Shown: positions 7,326 to 14,706 of the stretch, piece after piece
Layout of the letters: each line of letters begins with the position of its first letter
Position numbering within the stretch: position 1 is the first letter of the stretch
Virus record (IMG/VR): IMGVR_UViG_3300037234_000226
Coordinates: 1-27,612 of that record
DNA length: 27,612 nt
Source: a virus
Reading direction: 5' to 3' (one strand)
The notes under the pieces: model-generated
The model's database searches: none
What the model was told of the DNA's origin: nothing
What the model saw: only the letters and a program-made list of their open reading frames with translations
Translations under genes and position numbers: made by a program

Positions 7326-9092
7326 TTATACCTCCGGTACGTATGTAATTGCTTTAACATCGATGTCATTACAACGAGCAACAAAGAACTTCTCTAAGCT
7401 ACCACTAGTAGCTCTAGAACTAGAACCACCCATTGCTGTGAAGTAAGGGTCATGAGAACCATCACGTCCTTCAGGATCAGGGATAGGCCACTTAGCTTTA
7501 GACCTTGGTTCAACTCCTGCCATCATGTCATATTGGAACCAGTCCCAATAATGCTTTTCGAATTCAACACGTCTACCACTGGTAACTGTGCCATCAACAT
7601 TCCAGAAGTGTTGGTAGTTACTACAACCACGATTCACTACATCACCAATTAAGAAGTCATGGATATGTAGGAAAGAGTTACGGTCTACCTTCTGGTCATG
7701 AGCACTACCACAGCGAACATAAGCTGATTCACTTAAACCATCATAATTTGACATGTCTAAGTTACTTGATAATGATTCCCATTCAAGAATACCAAATACA
7801 TTAGGTGCAGATAGAATGCCACCAACGTTAGCATTAGCCCAATTACCCCAACCAGGATCAAAGTCGATAGGTTTACCAGAAGCATAGCCATCTTTGAATA
7901 CTTCAAGATGTTGGTACAAATCACCGATACGACTGACATTATCGTTATCAGTATAATCTTCGATTACATGTGACCACTCATCACCAATACCATTGTCAGT
8001 ATCTTCTTGAGTCTTGAGACGAACACGTCCAGTAGTGTCTGCTGCAGCTTGAGCATCGATATCGTAGCAAGATGTACCACGAGTCATTGCACAGAACAGT
8101 TCAACCGGTGTACGTAAGCGAGTGTAGTTACACTTCTTAGTAGGGTTAAGTACTTCAGAATGATTGAAGATAAACCGAACCAGTTCAATGATATTGCCAT
8201 CGTTAGCTTTGAAGAACTGTACACAATCAACCATAAGGTCTCTAGATGGTGTTTCAGTAACAAGACGATTAAGCATATGAGCACAGAAGCGGACTGCTGT
8301 TTCATGTTGAGCTGCTAAGAAGTTAGTAAGATCATGAATCTCTTCTTTGATAGTTTCCTTTGGTGAGTAGGTTTGACCCATTACAATCTTGTCACCCATA
8401 TCATGGTGTTCCATGTACTCAACCATAGGTACTTCATAACGACCATCATCACCAGTAGCGTTACTTTGATGACTAGTTAAACCAGTAAAGATACGAGCAG
8501 CTTCCATGATATCAGTGTCATTATATAACTCGATACCTGTAGGTGTTCCATCTTCTAATAGTTCTTCCATACCTAGTGAGAATAGCTGCATAACTTCACG
8601 AGCGTAATCTTCATTAGGTGCTTGACCAGTAATAGCTTCAGAGGAGTTAGCTCCAAATGCTAGATATACACCAGTAACTCCATGAATGGATACTGCGTAT
8701 AACAAGTCACTAAAGGTAGGGTTCTCACTACCTAGTACATCTTGGATTTGTTGAACGAACGATGTTAGTGCAAAGCCACGAGTAGTTAGACGTGGATGCA
8801 TCTGGCTCACAACAATAAACTCTGTGATTGCTTGAGTGATACGTAAATGTAATTGGCTCTCATCAAAGAATACTTGAGTGTACCAAGCGTTATGGAAATG
8901 GTTACGACCATTACCTGTACTGTTACGATTATCCCATAGCTCTTGGGTACGGTTAGGACGAAACTTCTGGTCCAACTGTTCATCTACAAATGCAGCGAAA
9001 CCAATCTCTTTAGCTCTATCGAACTCCAGACGATCAGTACGGTTACCAAAAGTAGTTAAGTTTATTAATCGAAGTAGATTTCTATCTTCCAT
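7326..9092 (-). CDS. DUF1800 family protein
   Basis: A 588-aa protein with family hallmarks: Leu-Leu-Tyr-Ala-Val-Ser-Ile-His, then Asn-Glu-Asp-Tyr-Ala-Arg-Glu-Val-Met-Gln-Leu-Phe-Ser-Leu-Gly near residues 157-171, a segment corresponding to Ala-Ala-Arg-Ile-Phe-Thr-Gly, and a later helix with Phe-Cys-Ala-His-Met-Leu-Asn-Arg-Leu. DUF1800 genes are typically paired with DUF1501 in bacteria such as planctomycetes and proteobacteria; the biochemical role is unknown. No signal peptide is seen. The start at 9092 is chosen because TTAGGAG precedes this ATG and because an upstream extension to 9239 would run into the divergent gene at 9193 and has no ribosome site. Its stop lies two bases before the DUF1501 ATG. 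The residues after about 430 have no motif I recognise. Confidence 0.88.
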   Translation of the reverse strand: MEDRNLLRLINLTTFGNRTDRLEFDRAKEIGFAAFVDEQLDQKFRPNRTQELWDNRNSTGNGRNHFHNAWYTQVFFDESQLHLRITQAITEFIVVSQMHPRLTTRGFALTSFVQQIQDVLGSENPTFSDLLYAVSIHGVTGVYLAFGANSSEAITGQAPNEDYAREVMQLFSLGMEELLEDGTPTGIELYNDTDIMEAARIFTGLTSHQSNATGDDGRYEVPMVEYMEHHDMGDKIVMGQTYSPKETIKEEIHDLTNFLAAQHETAVRFCAHMLNRLVTETPSRDLMVDCVQFFKANDGNIIELVRFIFNHSEVLNPTKKCNYTRLRTPVELFCAMTRGTSCYDIDAQAAADTTGRVRLKTQEDTDNGIGDEWSHVIEDYTDNDNVSRIGDLYQHLEVFKDGYASGKPIDFDPGWGNWANANVGGILSAPNVFGILEWESLSSNLDMSNYDGLSESAYVRCGSAHDQKVDRNSFLHIHDFLIGDVVNRGCSNYQHFWNVDGTVTSGRRVEFEKHYWDWFQYDMMAGVEPRSKAKWPIPDPEGRDGSHDPYFTAMGGSSSRATSGSLEKFFVARCNDIDVKAITYVPEV

Positions 9093-9192
9093 AAATACTC
9101 CTAATTGAGTCTGTGAATACCTGCTTCGCAGGTTACGATGGGACCCTAGAATCCCGAGACGGAGTATACACAAATCATAAGGACTATGTGCA
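9093..9192. promoter_or_regulatory. Divergent intergenic region with a GAA-loop hairpin (9119-9133)
   Basis: This 100-bp gap separates the leftward DUF1800 gene from the next rightward genes, so it should hold at least one promoter. It contains a 6-bp stem ACCTGC/GCAGGT with loop TTC on the plus strand (9119-9133), hence C(GAA)G on the minus strand, the exceptionally stable DNA mini-hairpin loop. Setting the loop centre (9126) at -11, as for N4 virion polymerase, puts +1 at 9137, a G, as expected. For leftward transcription I see only a lone TATACT on the minus strand (9163-9168) without a convincing -35. Confidence 0.35.
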
Positions 9193-9477
9193 ATGGGAAA
9201 CAATAAGTACGACAGAACCATCGTAGGTAAGTATGGCACTGGTTCATGTGTAGTAGATGTCTACTGTGTATTGGATGCATTCCCTACCTTGAATCCTAGA
9301 CTACAACACCTAACTAAGAAGTCCTTATGTGCAGGACTTCGAGGTCACAAAAGTGAAGAGCAGGACTTGATTGATATCAGGGATTCAGCAGAATCAGCTC
9401 TTCATGCTTATTACGCAAAGGAAGATGCAAATGGAAACAATGGCAATGTGGTACTGGAACCAAGCTCAACAAGCTAA
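9193..9477 (+). CDS. Small conserved phage protein with a QH...KK...LCAGLRGHK signature
   Basis: This 94-aa protein contains Val-Val-Asp-Val-Tyr-Cys-Val-Leu-Asp-Ala-Phe, then Gln-His-Leu-Thr-Lys-Lys-Ser-Leu-Cys-Ala-Gly-Leu-Arg-Gly-His-Lys and a C-terminal helix with Asp-Leu-Ile-Asp-Ile. From memory this resembles a small protein found in many tailed phages with the pattern QHAxKKLLCAGxRG; its function is unknown to me. AAGGA lies upstream of the ATG. It is the first gene of the second rightward block and its 3' end overlaps the start of the next gene in another frame. Confidence 0.7.
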   Translation: MGNNKYDRTIVGKYGTGSCVVDVYCVLDAFPTLNPRLQHLTKKSLCAGLRGHKSEEQDLIDIRDSAESALHAYYAKEDANGNNGNVVLEPSSTS

Positions 9478-9556
9478 ACACGTAAAAGATCATCAGGCAT
9501 ACGCTAATTATATGCAATTGTATAACAAACAGATTAAGGAAAACGATGGCCAATAG
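9431..9556 (+). CDS. 41-aa small protein, out-of-frame overlap with its neighbours
   Basis: The start at 9431 is favoured by AAAGGAAG at 9417-9424 with good spacing; an ATG at 9425 is too close to it. The peptide starts Met-Glu-Thr-Met-Ala-Met-Trp-Tyr-Trp and is rich in Gln, Tyr, Asn and Lys. It overlaps the end of the 9193 gene by 47 nt in another frame, and its own end overlaps the start of the winged-helix-like gene by 11 nt. This packing plus the ribosome site suggests it is real. No function can be assigned. Confidence 0.5.
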   Translation: METMAMWYWNQAQQAKHVKDHQAYANYMQLYNKQIKENDGQ

Positions 9557-9821
9557 AGCAGGGAAAATTACAATGGATTCGGTATACGGAAGTATACCTG
9601 CCTTCACGAAGATCAGTCTTAATGACTTAATAATAGTATCAGGGATCTCAGCATCCTCAGTGTACTACTACATTAACGGTCTAACCAAACGAGGAGTAAT
9701 AGAACAACTACCTCGTGCTCACCAGAAAGAAACATTATATGTACAACGAAGTACACCAGACCCATCTATCCAAAAGAGAGATGATATGGTTCATCAGTTG
9801 TTGTACGGGAAAATTGTATGA
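9546..9821 (+). CDS. Putative winged helix-turn-helix DNA-binding protein
   Basis: The 91-aa protein has a clear helix-turn-helix-like core: residues about 26-60 read Leu-Asn-Asp-Leu-Ile-Ile-Val-Ser-Gly-Ile-Ser-Ala-Ser-Ser-Val-Tyr-Tyr-Tyr-Ile, then Gly-Leu-Thr-Lys-Arg-Gly-Val-Ile-Glu, followed by a probable wing (Lys-Glu-Thr-Leu-Tyr-Val). This is the pattern of MarR/ArsR-type winged helices in which a second helix contacts DNA. AAGGA precedes the ATG. Position near the head of the rightward block would suit a middle-gene regulator, but that is inference. The stop overlaps the next start (ATGA). Confidence 0.6.
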   Translation: MANRAGKITMDSVYGSIPAFTKISLNDLIIVSGISASSVYYYINGLTKRGVIEQLPRAHQKETLYVQRSTPDPSIQKRDDMVHQLLYGKIV

Positions 9822-10066
9822 GTGAACAACTAGAATATCGAATTAGAGTAATGGAAGAATACTTTAATGAACCACACTATATATGTCGTATCCACAGGGC
9901 TGTTGATAACGTATATACCATTGACATGGCAATGCCTGATGTCTGCAAACCACTTAAATGGAAAGCAAGAGCATCAGCTAGGCATCACATGCCCAAGGTA
10001 CTGTTACAATACCCTTCTGCTAAAATAGAAAAGGTATATAACGATGGCGAAGATAACAAACAATAG
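9818..10066 (+). CDS. Small unknown protein
   Basis: An 82-aa protein starting at the ATGA overlap with the preceding gene, with a poor ribosome site of its own, so it is probably coupled. It is rich in charged residues, with His and Cys scattered (Tyr-Ile-Cys-Arg-Ile-His; Val-Cys-Lys-Pro-Leu-Lys-Trp-Lys). The predicted beta-alpha content gives no recognisable motif. Its last 23 bases overlap the start of the nuclease gene in another frame, so both are likely made from one message. Function unknown. Confidence 0.65.
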   Translation: MSEQLEYRIRVMEEYFNEPHYICRIHRAVDNVYTIDMAMPDVCKPLKWKARASARHHMPKVLLQYPSAKIEKVYNDGEDNKQ

Positions 10067-11036
10067 TGGCATCTCTCTACCAATGGCTATCTGGTTGGCT
10101 CATGATGAATACGACCATGACCCTCGTGAGAACGTCATAAGCGTCACTTCTCTAATGAGGTCAACCAAAGAGCTGTGTCTTACCAAACGTGTCCCAGAGG
10201 GCACCTGCTTGCCTGACATAGCGGATAGGTTAGCTTCAAGACTTGGAACCAGTATACATAATAGTATTGAGCATTCGATAGTGAACAACGTAGCTGAGAG
10301 TCTCCTAGCTCTTGGCTACCCAAAGAGAGCTGTTGAACGTGTACGAGTTAACCCCACTGAACCAGATGAAGATTGTATTGATATCTATCTGGAGAAGAGG
10401 AGCGAGAAGACAGTAGGTAACTTCATTGTCTCTGGTCAATTCGATATCGTCTTTGATGGTATGGTTCAAGACATCAAGTCTACAGGTACTTATACCTACG
10501 AGAATCATACCAACGATAATGCTTACATATTACAGCTTAGTCTGTACCGATGGCTTAACCCTCAGATCATTACTAACGACCATGGAGCTATCCAGTTCCT
10601 ATTCAAGGATTGGTCTAAGAACAAGGCTATGGGTAAGTCAGGTACATACCCTAAGTTACCAGTACTGGAATACAAGATACCTCTCAGACCTATTGGGCAA
10701 ATGGAACAGTACGTGAACCAGAAGCTAATGGATATTGAGGTCTGTATGGATAGACCTGAGCATGAGATGCCTGCCTGTACTGCTGAAGAGAGGTGGGCTA
10801 CTAAACCTACCATCTACAAGTACTATGCTAAGTCAGACTCTGTTAAAGCAAGTAAAGTCTTTAAGGGAGGAACCAGTGCTCAGAATAAGATTGAAGCTGA
10901 ACGGCACTACTTCACGAAAGGTAAAGGACAGATTAGAGAGTTCAAGGATGAGTCAACCAAATGCAACTACTGCTCAGCAGCAAGCATATGTATCCAAAGA
11001 CAAGGCTATGTCTTTGATGGATCACTCAAGGAATAA
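10044..11036 (+). CDS. PD-(D/E)XK exonuclease with Fe-S cluster cysteines (Cas4/AddB-like)
   Basis: The 330-aa protein shows the RecB-family nuclease core: His72, Asp134 in Gly-Gln-Phe-Asp, Asp143-Ile-Lys145 (D-x-K) and Gln164 in the following Leu-Gln-x-x-Leu-Tyr helix. Four cysteines match the Cas4/AddB iron-sulfur pattern: Cys45 before the core, and Cys307, Cys310 and Cys316 (C-x2-C-x5-C) at the C-terminus. Such enzymes degrade DNA from ends and often work in phage recombination or host DNA turnover. A similar gene lies at this position in N4 (gp42 region), by memory. AAAAGG is just upstream of the ATG. It overlaps the previous gene by 23 nt. The following 116-aa gene resembles the tail of DUF2800 nucleases. 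Confidence 0.85.
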   Translation: MAKITNNSGISLPMAIWLAHDEYDHDPRENVISVTSLMRSTKELCLTKRVPEGTCLPDIADRLASRLGTSIHNSIEHSIVNNVAESLLALGYPKRAVERVRVNPTEPDEDCIDIYLEKRSEKTVGNFIVSGQFDIVFDGMVQDIKSTGTYTYENHTNDNAYILQLSLYRWLNPQIITNDHGAIQFLFKDWSKNKAMGKSGTYPKLPVLEYKIPLRPIGQMEQYVNQKLMDIEVCMDRPEHEMPACTAEERWATKPTIYKYYAKSDSVKASKVFKGGTSAQNKIEAERHYFTKGKGQIREFKDESTKCNYCSAASICIQRQGYVFDGSLKE

Positions 11037-11038
11037 CA

Positions 11039-11338
11039 ATGCAATTTACTAAAGTGCCAGTTGAGGCACTTTTCTTACTACCCTATGGTTCATTCTTTAT
11101 GACCTTGGTGAACATGGACCCTCTATCTGATGGAGGAGGACATCCACCATTACCCTTAGTAAACACATGTCGTATCACTGCAAACGACACGATTCAATAT
11201 TGGAATGAATCTGAGAGCGAATTCAAGGAATGGGGTATGGGTGCTCAAACGATTACCGGAGCTTTGACAGACCCCACCAACTTCATCCATTCATTACAAT
11301 TCTTCACATTCGACAAGGAACCAGAATATGACGACTAA
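11039..11338 (+). CDS. Small unknown protein between nuclease and DUF2800-tail-like gene
   Basis: The 99-aa protein begins two bases after the nuclease stop, with AAGGA in the nuclease's last codons. It has a hydrophobic, Phe-rich N-terminal part (Phe-Leu-Leu-Pro-Tyr-Gly-Ser-Phe-Phe-Met), a Gly-Gly-Gly-His-Pro-Pro turn and an acidic end (Glu-Pro-Glu-Tyr-Asp-Asp). The hydrophobic part is too short and polar-broken to call a membrane segment. It overlaps the next gene by 11 nt. I do not recognise it. Confidence 0.65.
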   Translation: MQFTKVPVEALFLLPYGSFFMTLVNMDPLSDGGGHPPLPLVNTCRITANDTIQYWNESESEFKEWGMGAQTITGALTDPTNFIHSLQFFTFDKEPEYDD

Positions 11339-11678
11339 CATCGATCTACTAAAATTAGATTACCCAGCATTACTTCAGCTTCAGAAGGACGTGAAGCAAA
11401 GGTTAGCTGTTAAACACGAAGAGGTTACTACTTCAGTGCTTCTAGGTGAAACCATCCCAGGATTCCGTATGGGACCAGGAAAGAAGGTACGCACCATTAC
11501 CAATGAAGCAGCTCTGGTTCATCACTTACAAGAGTCAGGCTTCAGTAAGAGTGAGATGTACACTACCAAATTAAATGGTGTACCAGCACTAGCTAAACTA
11601 GTGAAGGGAACATCAGTTCAGATTGATGACTACATATTAACTACTCATGGTGATGACGTAGTTGTGTATACTGGTTAG
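11328..11678 (+). CDS. Small protein resembling the C-terminal part of DUF2800 nucleases
   Basis: The 116-aa protein reads helix (Tyr-Pro-Ala-Leu-Leu-Gln-Leu-Gln), then Ile-Pro-Gly-Phe-Arg-Met-Gly-Pro-Gly-Lys-Lys-Val-Arg-Thr-Ile-Thr, a helix (Glu-Ala-Ala-Leu-Val) and Lys-Leu-Asn-Gly-Val-Pro-Ala-Leu-Ala-Lys-Leu-Val-Lys-Gly. From memory this order (PGxK-x-GxxxRxxTxExAA, then a LxSxxxLEKLLG-like helix) is the C-terminus of DUF2800 proteins, which are PD-(D/E)XK phage nucleases. Here it is a separate protein two genes after a PD-(D/E)XK exonuclease, so it may be that enzyme's split-off accessory part. That is inference. A good AAGGA lies 8 nt before the ATG. Confidence 0.6.
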   Translation: MTTNIDLLKLDYPALLQLQKDVKQRLAVKHEEVTTSVLLGETIPGFRMGPGKKVRTITNEAALVHHLQESGFSKSEMYTTKLNGVPALAKLVKGTSVQIDDYILTTHGDDVVVYTG

Positions 11679-11711
11679 CCCTTCACAGAAAGGGATGCAG
11701 GCTTCGCCTGC
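11679..11711. promoter_or_regulatory. Tandem hairpins before the primase-like gene; second is a GAA-loop mini-hairpin
   Basis: Hairpin one spans 11679-11694 (CCCTT/AAGGG). Hairpin two spans 11697-11711 with a perfect 6-bp stem GCAGGC/GCCTGC and loop TTC, so the minus strand carries C(GAA)G. Read on the minus strand it resembles N4 virion polymerase promoters; with the loop centre (11704) as -11, +1 would be 11715, a C, one base from a G. No T run follows, so ordinary termination is unlikely. It may also be an RNA-processing or stabilising element. Confidence 0.35.
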
Positions 11712-11739
11712 TTGCTTGAATTAAATAATAAGGAGTAGT

Positions 11740-13899
11740 ATGAAGTTAAAGGAGTTAGACACGGTCAAATACCATCCTACGTCTGAAAAGATGATGAATG
11801 TGTTAACAACCAAAACCCAAAACCATGAATCAGATTTGTATTTCCGTGTACTAATCGCTAACTTCATGGCTCAAATGTCATCTAGCATGCGCGTAGAGAT
11901 GATTACCCCTCATCGAGGTGTATTGCCATTAAATGTATTCGTTTGTGCCTTAGCGGAGTCTGGAGCAGGTAAGGGACATAGTCTCAATATCTGTGAAGGA
12001 ATCATCAAAGGTTTCAAAGATACATTCATGAAGCATACAGCTCCCGAAATAGCTGAGCAGAATCTATTAGCTGATGCTCAAACAAAAGCTATCATTAGAG
12101 CTACTGATGAAGTGACTGAACTAGAGAAGATTCAAAAGGAATATGACTCTCTGGGAATAATGCCATTCAGTTTCGATAGTGGTACTGGACCTGCATATAA
12201 ACAAGTTCGAACCAAGATGCAAATGGCAGGTATTGGTTCACTTAATATGGTCTGTGATGAAATAGGTACTAACCTATTAAACAATGCTGAACTGTTTGCT
12301 GTGAATTTAGAGGCATATGATATTGGTCTTATTAAGCAGAAGATCATTAAGAATACTGCTGACAATAAACGTAGTGAAGAGAGGGATGATCCTGTCCCAA
12401 GTAACATGCTCATCTTTGGTACACCATCTAAGTTGTTTAATGGTGGTAAAGAGGAAGTGGAGTTTTATTCACTTTTAGAGACTGGTTATGCAAGACGACT
12501 ATTCTTTGGATTAGGGAGGAAGACTGCTGTAGGTAGCTTAACTGCTAAAGAGATGTTTGATGCTCTAACATCAACATCTGTGGATACAGTAGTAGATGAC
12601 CTATCTAATCACTTTGTTAATCTAGCAGACCCAATTAACTACAATGCCAAAATCCTAATGGATGAACCAGTGGCTCTTATCAATATTCAATATCAACTTG
12701 ATTGTGAAGCATTGGCAAGTGAGTTATCGGTATATGAATCTGTTAAGAAAGCTGAGATACAACATCGTTACTTCAAAGCTATGAAGTTAGCAGGTATCTA
12801 TGCATTCATGGATAGCTCCAATACAGTAACTGAAGATCATATGTATGCTGCTATAAAGCTCACAGAGGACTCAGGTAAAGCGTTCGTAGACATCCTATCT
12901 CGTGATAAGAACTATGTCCGTTTAGCTAAGTACATCGCTGAGGTGAAGCAGGAAGTCACATATGCTGACTTGACTGAAGATCTCCAATTCTTTACTGGTT
13001 CAATCTCTATGAAGAATGATCTCCTACAGTTAGCAACTGCATGGGGTATCAAGAACAACATTATTATTAAGAAGACCTTTGCTGATGGCATAGACTTCTT
13101 CACTGGGGAAACACTGCAAGAGACTGATTTATCTGGTATAATGGTCTCTTACTCCAAGCATGAAGCATATGATTATGTTAGTGCTAAACTTGATTTCAAG
13201 AACCTACACAAGCTTACGCAGGTTCAAGGATATCATTGGTGTAACCACAGTTTCTTAGACAATCATCGTTTAGAAGATAAAGCTATTCCTGAGTTTAACT
13301 CGGTAGTTATTGATGTTGATGGTGGAGTCTCTATGACTACTGCCAAGGATCTTCTCAAAGACTACAATGCTTTCTACTACACGACGAAACGATCTACAGA
13401 TACTGATAATAGATTCCGAATAGTTCTACCTATTAAGTATCATTTGAAACTTACCAAGGAAGATCATAAGGAGTTCATGAGTAATATCTTTAGTTGGCTA
13501 CCATTTGAAGTTGATACTGGTACTGGACAGAGATGTAAGAAGTGGCTTACCAACACAGGTACATACGTACTTAATGAAGGGGAGTCTCTAGACCCTATGC
13601 AGTTTATACCTAAGACTGCTAAGAACGAAGAACGGAAGAAGGCTAATAAGAACCTATCCTCTATGGATAATACTGAACGCTGGTTTGCAAAGGAAGTGTC
13701 ACAGGAAGGCAACAGAAATAACATTATGTGCAAGTATGCTTTAATGCTTCTAGATAGTGGTATGGATGTTACAGAGGTCGAGGAACGGACCAAACATTTC
13801 AATAACAAGATACCAAATCCACTCAAGAAGTCCGAGTTGGAACAAACTGTATTCAAGACGCTTTACGCTAGAGCGAAACATGACAAGGACAATGAATGA
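11740..13899 (+). CDS. P-loop (DUF3987-like) ATPase fused to a primase-polymerase-like domain (N4 gp43-like)
   Basis: The 719-aa protein has a Walker A loop, Glu-Ser-Gly-Ala-Gly-Lys78-Gly, and the general layout of DUF3987/phage helicase-primase proteins in its first 400 residues. Near residue 520 an archaeo-eukaryotic-primase-like module begins: Val-Val-Ile-Asp525-Val-Asp527-Gly-Gly (the metal-binding DxD), then Asn-Arg-Phe-Arg-Ile-Val-Leu-Pro and Thr-Gly-Thr-Gly-Gln-Arg. I infer that it unwinds and primes DNA for the polymerase; the usual second-motif His is not obvious, so catalysis is unproven. AAGGAG lies just before the ATG. The last bases overlap the next start (ATGA). N4 gp43 has a similar size and place, by memory. 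Confidence 0.75.
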   Translation: MKLKELDTVKYHPTSEKMMNVLTTKTQNHESDLYFRVLIANFMAQMSSSMRVEMITPHRGVLPLNVFVCALAESGAGKGHSLNICEGIIKGFKDTFMKHTAPEIAEQNLLADAQTKAIIRATDEVTELEKIQKEYDSLGIMPFSFDSGTGPAYKQVRTKMQMAGIGSLNMVCDEIGTNLLNNAELFAVNLEAYDIGLIKQKIIKNTADNKRSEERDDPVPSNMLIFGTPSKLFNGGKEEVEFYSLLETGYARRLFFGLGRKTAVGSLTAKEMFDALTSTSVDTVVDDLSNHFVNLADPINYNAKILMDEPVALINIQYQLDCEALASELSVYESVKKAEIQHRYFKAMKLAGIYAFMDSSNTVTEDHMYAAIKLTEDSGKAFVDILSRDKNYVRLAKYIAEVKQEVTYADLTEDLQFFTGSISMKNDLLQLATAWGIKNNIIIKKTFADGIDFFTGETLQETDLSGIMVSYSKHEAYDYVSAKLDFKNLHKLTQVQGYHWCNHSFLDNHRLEDKAIPEFNSVVIDVDGGVSMTTAKDLLKDYNAFYYTTKRSTDTDNRFRIVLPIKYHLKLTKEDHKEFMSNIFSWLPFEVDTGTGQRCKKWLTNTGTYVLNEGESLDPMQFIPKTAKNEERKKANKNLSSMDNTERWFAKEVSQEGNRNNIMCKYALMLLDSGMDVTEVEERTKHFNNKIPNPLKKSELEQTVFKTLYARAKHDKDNE

Positions 13900-14639
13900 C
13901 TGAACCAGTAAAGAAAGCAATCAATGACCATTTGATCTTAATGTGTGGCAAGTCAGCTACCGGTAAATCAATGGCTCTACGTAACATCAAGAAACCTGAA
14001 GGTGTTATGTATTTGAATTGTGAAGCAGGTAAGCGATTACCTTTTAGAAGCAAGTTCAAATCAATGACAGTTACAGATCCCATGCAAGTGTACACAGCGT
14101 TCCTACAAGCTGAACAGATGCCTGAGATACATACCATTGTAATCGACAGTCTTACATATCTAATGGATATGTTTGAGAATGTGTATGTAACCAATTCACC
14201 TAATGGTCTTAAAGCCTGGGGTGAGTATGCTTCATTCATGAAGAATCTCATGAGTCAGTATGTAGCATCATCTACTAAAAATGTAATCTTCACAGCTCAT
14301 ACAATGGATATATTGAATGAAGGTGAAGGTGTTATGGAGACCTTGGTTAAAGTTAAAGGTTCCCTAATGAATAATGGTATTGAGTCTTGGTTCTCTAATA
14401 TCATCTCTACTAAGAAAGTGTCTCTCAAGAAGCTTGAAGAGTATGGCAGTGACTTATTAGATGTCTCTGATGAAGAGAAGGACTTGGGATTCAAGTACGT
14501 ATTCCAAACCCGTCTAACCAAGGAATCAGTAAACGAAAGGATTCGTGGTCCACTAGGTATGTGGGACAAGAAGGAAACATATATTGATAATGATATTCAA
14601 CATGCGATTAGTCGTCTGACAGAATATTACAAAGATTAA
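13896..14639 (+). CDS. RecA-like P-loop ATPase (AAA_24/Sak4-type, N4 gp44-like)
   Basis: A 247-aa protein with Walker A Gly18-Lys-Ser-Ala-Thr-Gly-Lys-Ser25 and Walker B Ile81-Val-Ile-Asp84-Ser. The Asp-Ser after the hydrophobic strand and the overall size fit the Sak4/AAA_24 group of RecA-like phage ATPases that load or assist single-strand annealing and recombination. It starts at an ATGA overlap with the primase-like gene and is followed by SSB, the usual partner of such recombinases. No N-terminal or C-terminal extension is seen. I infer a role in recombination-dependent replication. Confidence 0.85.
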   Translation: MTEPVKKAINDHLILMCGKSATGKSMALRNIKKPEGVMYLNCEAGKRLPFRSKFKSMTVTDPMQVYTAFLQAEQMPEIHTIVIDSLTYLMDMFENVYVTNSPNGLKAWGEYASFMKNLMSQYVASSTKNVIFTAHTMDILNEGEGVMETLVKVKGSLMNNGIESWFSNIISTKKVSLKKLEEYGSDLLDVSDEEKDLGFKYVFQTRLTKESVNERIRGPLGMWDKKETYIDNDIQHAISRLTEYYKD

Positions 14640-14706
14640 AGTTAGTAGCCAATAGGCTACGATGGTCTATTGGATAAACCATAATATAATTTAAAGGAAT
14701 GAACCA
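14640..14706 (+). promoter_or_regulatory. Tandem hairpins and A/T-rich leader upstream of SSB
   Basis: Two hairpins: 14645-14660 (perfect GTAGCC/GGCTAC, loop AATA) and 14662-14682 (ATGGT/ACCAT with an inner TAT/ATA). A TATAAT follows at 14685-14690, but I find no matching -35, and then AAGGA before the ATG. One of four rightward gaps here that carry two or more hairpins before a strongly translated gene. It could end or process the upstream message or raise SSB expression. Confidence 0.4.

Noticed and set aside
9163-9168. TATACT as a leftward -10 promoter element for the DUF1800/DUF1501 cassette
   Set aside because: No -35 match at 16-18 bp spacing; too weak to call.
9093-9239. Upstream extension of DUF1800 to 9239
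   Set aside because: It overlaps the divergent gene at 9193 and the hairpin, has no ribosome site, and the ATG at 9092 has AGGAG.
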